Shown: one piece after another, positions 14,586 to 19,291 of the stretch
Layout: each line of letters starts with the position of its first letter
Numbering within the stretch: position 1 is the first letter of the stretch
Notes under the pieces: model-generated
What the model saw: the letters and a program-made list of their open reading frames with translations, nothing else
What the model was told of the DNA's origin: nothing
Databases searched by the model: none
DNA from: an uncultured Clostridia bacterium
Lineage (GTDB): Bacteria > Bacillota > Clostridia > Christensenellales > Borkfalkiaceae
DNA length: 19,291 nt
Reading direction: 5' to 3'
NCBI GenBank assembly: GCA_947177825.1
Contig: CAMWWA010000004.1
Span: forward strand, 1-19,291
Translations under genes and position numbers: made by a program

Positions 14586-15236
14586 TTAAACGGTTAAAAT
14601 CTCGGGCTTTGGTACGGGCTGCGGCTGCGCCGTGCAGCAGGAAATTTTATAGTCCTTAAAAGCATTTATTTCCACGGCGTACCACTCATTCGAAACGAGA
14701 GAGTCGGTAATTTTTACGCCGCTTTCCGAAAGCCGCACGGTAAACGAGTTTAACGTACGGGAAAGCCCCGTACCGAGCGCCTTTAAATAGCTTTCCTTTA
14801 CCGTCCAGAAGCGGAAAAACAAGTCCTGCGCGCAGTCCGATTGCGCAAGCGCTTCCCTCTCCTCCGCCGCAAAATATCTGTCCGCAAGCCGCATATCCGC
14901 AGGCTTAACGTGCTGAATATCCACGCCGACTTCACAGTCAGCAAACGCCGCCACCGTCCATTCTCCCGAATGGGAAATATTGAAAAACAACCCTTCGGGT
15001 TGAACCAGCCGCGGCTTGCCGTGTTCGCCGTACGCTATTTCAACGCCGCCTTTGTAGCCCAGCCGCCCGAGGGCGAGGGGCACTATTACCCCTGCGGCAA
15101 GCGACTGGTTACGCTTTTCGCTCACGGATAATTTTCGTATCTTTTCGCGCCGCTTTTCGTCCGCAAGGGCAAGATATTTTCCGTACGTTTCCTCATTGTC
15201 AAAGCACGAATTTTTTATTGCGAATAATTTCAGCAT
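14586..15236 (-). CDS. Sfp-type 4'-phosphopantetheinyl transferase
   Basis: This 216-residue enzyme would transfer the phosphopantetheine arm of coenzyme A to a conserved Ser of acyl- or peptidyl-carrier proteins. Family motifs are in order: YGEHGKPRL (69-77), FFNISHSGEW (84-93), VGVDIQ with Mg ligand D106 (103-108), and FRFWTVKESYLKALGTGL (141-158) with the catalytic/Mg Glu E148. Length matches Sfp (about 220). The ATG at 15236 is preferred because AAGGTG stands 6 nt before it. An upstream GTG at 15245, overlapping that site, would add three residues but lacks its own ribosome site. No carrier-protein, polyketide or peptide synthetase gene lies in the window, so the substrate is unknown. No promoter is visible in the 63 nt before it, so it may be read through from the lyase gene upstream. 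Confidence 0.93.
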   Translation of the reverse strand: MLKLFAIKNSCFDNEETYGKYLALADEKRREKIRKLSVSEKRNQSLAAGVIVPLALGRLGYKGGVEIAYGEHGKPRLVQPEGLFFNISHSGEWTVAAFADCEVGVDIQHVKPADMRLADRYFAAEEREALAQSDCAQDLFFRFWTVKESYLKALGTGLSRTLNSFTVRLSESGVKITDSLVSNEWYAVEINAFKDYKISCCTAQPQPVPKPEILTV

Positions 15237-15255
15237 TTTTAGCACCTTATACGAA

Positions 15256-15280
15256 CAGCCGACGGAAAACCCGTCGGCTG
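15256..15280 (-). terminator. Perfect 10-bp hairpin between lyase and transferase genes
   Basis: CAGCCGACGG and CCGTCGGCTG pair perfectly around a 5-nt loop, 19 nt past the lyase stop. There is no T-tract after it on the minus strand (TTCGTATAAGG), so it is not a canonical intrinsic terminator. It could be a weak terminator, a processing or 3'-end stabilising structure that lowers expression of the transferase relative to the lyase. Confidence 0.55.
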
Positions 15281-15299
15281 CAAGTTTGTTTAATTTGTT

Positions 15300-17687
15300 T
15301 TACGATTTAGGCGTAAGTTTAATAAGATAGAGCGTGCCTTTATCTGCTTTTTCAAGCTTATGTTCGCCGGCTGCAAGTTCTACGGTTATAACCGATAAAC
15401 CGTCCGCCGTTGAACCGGATATTTTTTTGGTACCATCCACCTTGATATTGCTACCGTCAACATAAACCGTAAGCGTTACCGCCTTATCGATGCTGAACGT
15501 TATAGAAGTTGCACTTTCCAGTTTAAGCGCGCTCTTTGCGGGAATAGATACGCCGTCAACCGTTTTGGCTGTGCTATTGTTATCGGTATTACCGCTTACC
15601 GTGAAGATTGAGCCGCTCTTAGAAGGCACAAACTTAATCTCCCCGTCAATCGTTGCGGGAGGATTAGTAGTCGTTCCGCCCTCTTCGTCGCCGCCTTCGC
15701 CTTCACCGGTGCCGGTGTTACCGCCCGTTACGGCAACGCCGCCAATCTTTACGACGCTCGTCTTATAATTCGTAACCGCCGATTTCAGTCCGGGAATTAT
15801 GGCGTAGTTGCTGTCCTCTTTTGCGTTGTCAAATTCCCATTTAAGGTCGCCGCCGTCCACTCTGCCGGCATATCTTTGAACCTTTACCTTTGCCTGTTCC
15901 GCGCTGTCAACGGCATATTCGTACATACCCTCCGCCGTATCGAAGTTGTTGTAGGCAGTGCCGCCCACCTTGGTTTTATAAGATGAAGGCACTATTTCGT
16001 CGCGGGTAGCCGCCAGATAACAGTCGATATTGTTTGATTCGGTATCGTTTTGCGTCAAAAGCTCGTAATTACCCTCGAAGTGGTTTCCGTAAGCCTTAAT
16101 CATGCCGCCGTTTTCACCGGAGAATGTCTGACCGTCTTTACCGTGGGCGATATCCGTACCCTGTAAAGACGACATCATAGGCTTCATTTTCGCAGTGGAA
16201 CGATAGTAGTTGTTTTCCACAAACGCATTCGCGCCGGACGTTACGCCCACGCCGTACTTGGAGTTACCGTCGAAATAATTGTTATAGATGTGAACGGTAG
16301 AAATTCTTATTCTGGGGTGACGGCTGTCCGAATGGTCGTACCAGTTGTGGTGGTAAGTAAGGTGGGTTGCGCCGCCTTCGCCGCTCGTTTCGGAAGTTCC
16401 GTTACCAAGCAGATTACACTTTCCGCTATCCCAGAAATGGTTATAGGAATACGTAGAATAGTCCGTACCTTTGGAGTCGAGCGAACCGTCGCCCTTTGCC
16501 TGGTCGGAATCGCCGCCCGCACTGCCGTAGAATAAGTCGAGGTTATGCACCCAGATATAACTGTTATTCGTATCGAGCGAAATTCCGTCGTCCATAAAGT
16601 TTATAACGCCGAGATTGCTTATTTCTATGTAACTGCTGTTACGGATTAGCATACCGAAGCCGTTTATCGTAGCGTCGCTGCCTACGCCTTCTATGGTTAT
16701 GTTAGCCGCAGGAGTTTTCTCCGTACCCTTAATCTGCAAGCCCTCTTCCTTGCTTGAAATATGGTCGAGGTCGTCTTTGCTTACCGTACCCACTATGCGG
16801 AAACACAGAGGGGTCTGTTCCAGATTATTCTTCTGACGGGCGTCCAATATTGATTGGAAACCGGTCACTTCCGCACCGTTGACGGTAGCCGTTACCGTCT
16901 TTGCGTTAGCCGCGGTAACGTAAACGACCTGCGCGCCAGTCTTTAAAGTTCCGTCCGTATTGTACGCGCCGGGCACGTTGTTACTCGTAAATGCGTAACC
17001 TGCACGCTCGTGCGCGTTTACCGTTATGTTAGTTGCGGTTGCCGCGTACTGCGTTGCTTCCGTATCCTCGACCGAAACGGGAACGACCTTCATATCATAC
17101 GCGCCCGCCTTCAAACCAACCATATCGGCACGATAATACGTGTTATCGTCTTTCTTATATTCCCTTACCAGAGGCGCGTCCAACTGAACCCAGTTATCCG
17201 CGTCCTTCACGCTGTAATAAACGTTGTACCACTTGGCGTTGTCAGCCGCCTCCCAAGTGACGTAAGCAGCTTCCAGCTCGCCCGCGGAAGCTTTAACGTT
17301 CTGAGGTCCGCCCTGTACGGGTCCCGAAATTTCGGCTTCGGGAGGCGTTTCCAGAGGGCTGCCCGGCTTGGAAGTGTCCTTGCCCGTTTCGGTAGACGGC
17401 GTAGTAGGCGTAGAAGGTGTCGTCGGAGTTGTCGTCGTGCTGCTGCCGGGATTTTCCGGCGTTGTCGGCGTCGTCGGAGTCGTGGTACTGCTTCCCGGCG
17501 TTTCGGGAGTCGTAGTCGTGCCGCCCGGCGTCGTCGGGGTATTCGGCGTTTCGGGCGTGGTCGCCTCAGTGCCGTCCTTACCGTCCGACGTGTCCTTGCC
17601 CTTTTTGCAACCCGAGAAAGCGAAAACGCCCATACCCAGGCAAGCCATACATACGGCAACCAACCGCGTAATTTTCTTTTTGTTCAT
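15300..17687 (-). CDS. Secreted lipoprotein pectate lyase (polysaccharide lyase family 1-like) with FN3 and C-terminal beta domain
   Basis: This 795-residue lipoprotein would cleave polygalacturonate by beta-elimination at the cell surface. The signal peptide ends at lipobox F-S-G-Cys27. A Pro/Thr/Ser linker with repeats spans about 40-118, and an FN3-like domain about 126-225. A parallel beta-helix follows at about 250-650. Its PL1 signatures include NITIEGVGSDATINGFG (329-345), DDGISLD (366-372), GDGSLDSKGTDYSTYSYNHF (399-418; D400 and D404 are probable Ca2+ ligands), and HHNWYDHSDSRHPRIR (446-461), where R456 and R461 correspond to the catalytic and substrate Arg of PelC-type enzymes. A Gly/Glu-rich linker near 670-695 leads to a C-terminal beta domain of about 100 residues (FVPSKSGSIFTVSGNT..., SATSITFS), like the ancillary domain of many pectate lyases. 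ATG 17687 follows AGGGGGAA. A consensus promoter precedes it. The family is clear; substrate may be pectin or a related uronan. Confidence 0.93.
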   Translation of the reverse strand: MNKKKITRLVAVCMACLGMGVFAFSGCKKGKDTSDGKDGTEATTPETPNTPTTPGGTTTTPETPGSSTTTPTTPTTPENPGSSTTTTPTTPSTPTTPSTETGKDTSKPGSPLETPPEAEISGPVQGGPQNVKASAGELEAAYVTWEAADNAKWYNVYYSVKDADNWVQLDAPLVREYKKDDNTYYRADMVGLKAGAYDMKVVPVSVEDTEATQYAATATNITVNAHERAGYAFTSNNVPGAYNTDGTLKTGAQVVYVTAANAKTVTATVNGAEVTGFQSILDARQKNNLEQTPLCFRIVGTVSKDDLDHISSKEEGLQIKGTEKTPAANITIEGVGSDATINGFGMLIRNSSYIEISNLGVINFMDDGISLDTNNSYIWVHNLDLFYGSAGGDSDQAKGDGSLDSKGTDYSTYSYNHFWDSGKCNLLGNGTSETSGEGGATHLTYHHNWYDHSDSRHPRIRISTVHIYNNYFDGNSKYGVGVTSGANAFVENNYYRSTAKMKPMMSSLQGTDIAHGKDGQTFSGENGGMIKAYGNHFEGNYELLTQNDTESNNIDCYLAATRDEIVPSSYKTKVGGTAYNNFDTAEGMYEYAVDSAEQAKVKVQRYAGRVDGGDLKWEFDNAKEDSNYAIIPGLKSAVTNYKTSVVKIGGVAVTGGNTGTGEGEGGDEEGGTTTNPPATIDGEIKFVPSKSGSIFTVSGNTDNNSTAKTVDGVSIPAKSALKLESATSITFSIDKAVTLTVYVDGSNIKVDGTKKISGSTADGLSVITVELAAGEHKLEKADKGTLYLIKLTPKS
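17394..17561. repeat. Low-complexity Pro/Thr linker repeat in the lyase gene
   Basis: Codons 43-98 encode TTPETP/TTPTTP-type triplets with a longer unit, PE[TN]PGSSTTT, occurring twice (from about residues 61 and 77). At the DNA level these are 3-bp-periodic GTCGTCGG-like runs. It acts as an extended spacer between the lipid anchor and the FN3/lyase domains and is prone to in-frame length change. Confidence 0.75.
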
Positions 17688-17708
17688 TATAATTCCCCCT
17701 CGCGCGTA

Positions 17709-17736
17709 TTCCGCACCCCTATATTATACTGCGGAA
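17709..17736. repeat. Inverted repeat flanking the -10 element of the lyase promoter
   Basis: Perfect 7-bp arms TTCCGCA (17709-17715) and TGCGGAA (17730-17736) are separated by 14 bp, so their centres are 21 bp apart, two helical turns. The -10 lies between the arms, one arm in the spacer and the other past the likely start point. The position fits a repressor operator; a leader hairpin is less likely because one arm is upstream of the transcript start. Confidence 0.5.
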
Positions 17737-17751
17737 AGCGGCAAATGTCAA
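17723..17751 (-). promoter_or_regulatory. Consensus sigma-A promoter of the pectate lyase gene
   Basis: On the minus strand, -35 TTGACA (17751-17746), a 17-nt spacer and -10 TATAAT (17728-17723) match the consensus in all 12 positions and the optimal spacing. The start codon lies 35 nt after the -10, so the leader is about 28 nt. The -35 begins only 11 nt past the stop of the upstream ABC gene. Strong constitutive activity is expected unless a repressor acts. Confidence 0.85.
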
Positions 17752-17762
17752 CCCCGCGGCGC

Positions 17763-19291
17763 CTATTGCCGCTCGGCCTGCAATGCGTGTAATTTGGAGT
17801 AGTAGCCGCCGCTTTCCAGAAGCTTTGCGTGCGTGCCGCTTTCGACTATCCTCCCGTGCTGCATAACGATAATATTGTCGGCGTTTTTGATTGTGGACAA
17901 CCTGTGCGCGCACACAAGCATGGTGCCTATGTTGCGCATTTTTTCAAGGCTCTCCCTTATCAGCACTTCGGTTTCGGTGTCTATATTCGCCGTAGCTTCG
18001 TCAAGTATGAGTATCTGCGGTTTATGCAGCACCGTGCGCGCGAAAGACAACAGCTGCCTTTGCCCCTGGGAAAGGTTTTCGCCGCGCTCCGTAAGCTCCT
18101 GCTCCAGACCGTTTTCCTGCGCAAGCACGAAGCCGTCGGCGTTTACGTAGCGGCAGGCTTCCATCACCTCTCCGTCGGTAAAGTCGGGGTTGCCCAGAGT
18201 CAGGTTGCTCTTGACCGTGCCGCTGAACAGGAACACGTCCTGCAGCATCTGCCCTATCGCGCGGCGCAGCGATTTTATCTTTATGTTCTTGACGTCCGTG
18301 CCGTCAATAAGCACGCGCCCCTTCTGCACCTCGTAGTTGCGCACGATAAGCGAAAGTATGGTGCTCTTGCCCGCGCCCGTCGCGCCGACGAACGCGCAAG
18401 TCTGCCCCGCGCCCACCTTAAAGCTGACGTCCTTTAAAATCCAGTCCTCGCCCTCGTATGCAAACCACACGTGCTCGAACTCTATCTCGCCTTTAAAGTT
18501 GCTGATATCAACCGCGTCGGCGCCGTCCGTAATTTCGGGCTTGATATCCAGCAGACGGAAAAGCTTTTCCTGCGCGGTGAGCGCCTTTTGCAGATTGTTG
18601 AGCTGGTCGGCAAGGTTCTGCACGGGGTTGAAGAATTTGGAAAGATAGAGATAGAACGCGACTATCATGCCCGAATTGAGCCCGAAGCCTATGCCCAGCC
18701 AGAAGGTAACCGCCACCGACATTATGTAAATCAAAGTGATTAAGGGGCGGTATATGCCGAAGGCAATTACGACTTTATACCTCGCCCTGCGCAGGTTTTC
18801 GTTTTTCAGCACGAATTCCAGCTCCTTGAACTTCTGGCGGTTGAAAACGTGAATGAGCTTCATTCCCGAAAGGTTTTCGTTGAGGTAGGTGTTGAGCTCG
18901 GATATGTACTGCCTCTCCCTGCGGAAGAGCGCGCCTATTATCTTGCCGAACACGAACGAAATTAAAGCGACCAGCGCGATAAACGCCAGCATAACAAGCG
19001 AGAGCTGCCAGCTGATATACAGCATCATACCGTACACGCCGACGAGGGTGAGCACGTTTTTGATGACCTTTACCAGCACCTCCGAAAAGAGGTCGGAAAG
19101 CGACGCCGTGTAGGAGGCAACGCGCGTGACCAGCGAGCCGACGGGCATTTTGTCCAGCTGGCTCTGCGAAAGGCTCTGAATATGTCCGTACACCTCCATG
19201 CGCATATTGGCAACCACGCTCTGCCCCGCCTTTTGCAGGAGCATGGATTCGATATACAGCACCACCTGGTTGACCGTGCCTATCGCAAGAT
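17763..19291 (-). CDS. ABC exporter half-transporter (permease fused to ATPase), N-terminus beyond window
   Basis: About 508 C-terminal residues of a type IV (MsbA/MdlB-like) ABC exporter are visible. The frame is open to the window edge, so an internal GTG near 19265 is not the start, and about 90 residues with the first helix are missing. The membrane domain starts inside the first cytoplasmic extension (MRMEVYGHIQSLSQSQLDKM, then PVGSLVTRV). The ATPase begins about 265 residues in and has Walker A GATGAGKST, Q-loop MLQDVFLF, signature LSQGQRQL, Walker B ILILDE with the catalytic Glu, D-loop TANID, and switch His in AHRLST. All catalytic elements are intact. The DEATANIDTETE form is like the MdlB/YheH-type partner of heterodimeric exporters, so a second half-transporter gene may lie just upstream. 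Substrate unknown (drug, lipid or peptide). The stop is followed closely by the lyase promoter. Confidence 0.95.
   Translation of the reverse strand, partial: LAIGTVNQVVLYIESMLLQKAGQSVVANMRMEVYGHIQSLSQSQLDKMPVGSLVTRVASYTASLSDLFSEVLVKVIKNVLTLVGVYGMMLYISWQLSLVMLAFIALVALISFVFGKIIGALFRRERQYISELNTYLNENLSGMKLIHVFNRQKFKELEFVLKNENLRRARYKVVIAFGIYRPLITLIYIMSVAVTFWLGIGFGLNSGMIVAFYLYLSKFFNPVQNLADQLNNLQKALTAQEKLFRLLDIKPEITDGADAVDISNFKGEIEFEHVWFAYEGEDWILKDVSFKVGAGQTCAFVGATGAGKSTILSLIVRNYEVQKGRVLIDGTDVKNIKIKSLRRAIGQMLQDVFLFSGTVKSNLTLGNPDFTDGEVMEACRYVNADGFVLAQENGLEQELTERGENLSQGQRQLLSFARTVLHKPQILILDEATANIDTETEVLIRESLEKMRNIGTMLVCAHRLSTIKNADNIIVMQHGRIVESGTHAKLLESGGYYSKLHALQAERQ

Noticed and set aside
17394..17561. 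Repeat run that could be mistaken for a CRISPR or satellite array
   Set aside because: Units are short, in frame and continuous with coding sequence; there are no constant-length spacers and no cas genes.
17010..17792. Overlapping frames on both strands across the lyase N-terminal linker, some very Arg-rich
   Set aside because: They arise from the 3-bp-periodic Pro/Thr repeat, which lacks stops in several frames. No start signals support them.
19263..19265. GTG as the start of the ABC exporter
   Set aside because: The frame stays open to the window edge with exporter-like residues upstream (LAIGTVNQ), and the protein would lack its first helix. It is a partial gene.

Overview
All ten protein genes in this window lie on the minus strand. 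It most resembles a chromosomal segment of a Gram-positive, probably clostridial (Firmicutes), bacterium. This rests on four lipoproteins with short lysine-rich signal peptides and a Cys at residue 27 or 28, AGGAGG-type ribosome sites, sigma-A-like promoters, Pro/Thr surface linkers, a short collagen-like stretch, and Cys/His surface repeats common in gut Clostridia. Genus is not determinable by eye. I see no tRNA, rRNA, CRISPR array, transposase, integrase or attachment site.

Layout from the right end, in the direction of transcription. (1) 19291-17763: an ABC exporter half-transporter, cut by the window edge. (2) 17687-15300: a secreted lipoprotein with a polysaccharide lyase family 1 (pectate lyase-like) catalytic domain, behind a promoter that matches the sigma-70/A consensus exactly. 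(3) 15236-14586: a stand-alone Sfp-type phosphopantetheinyl transferase. (4) 14409-2344: a tight seven-gene operon of about 12 kb. Its order is a three-helix membrane protein with a large outer domain, a MoxR AAA+ ATPase, a DUF58 protein, a BatA-like VWA protein, a 910-residue membrane protein with two VWA domains, and two unknown lipoproteins. Genes overlap or lie within 26 nt of each other. A promoter precedes the first gene and a hairpin terminator follows the last. (5) 2085-1: another lipoprotein gene with its own promoter, cut by the left edge. It carries eight collagen-like G-X-Y triplets and several beta-sandwich-like segments.

The main object of interest is the seven-gene operon. MoxR ATPases with DUF58 and VWA membrane proteins form a widespread but poorly understood module (Bat/aerotolerance-type) thought to act in assembly or stress maintenance of envelope or metal-dependent complexes. 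Here one MoxR is paired with four MIDAS-type VWA domains in three proteins and with two dedicated lipoproteins at the distal end, which suggests an envelope machine with surface-exposed partners. The separate lipoprotein gene at the left edge seems to share promoter architecture with this operon (TTGCAA, 17 nt, TGaTAAAAT) and a Cys/His repeat type with its last gene, so it may belong to the same regulatory and functional group. The function itself is inference.
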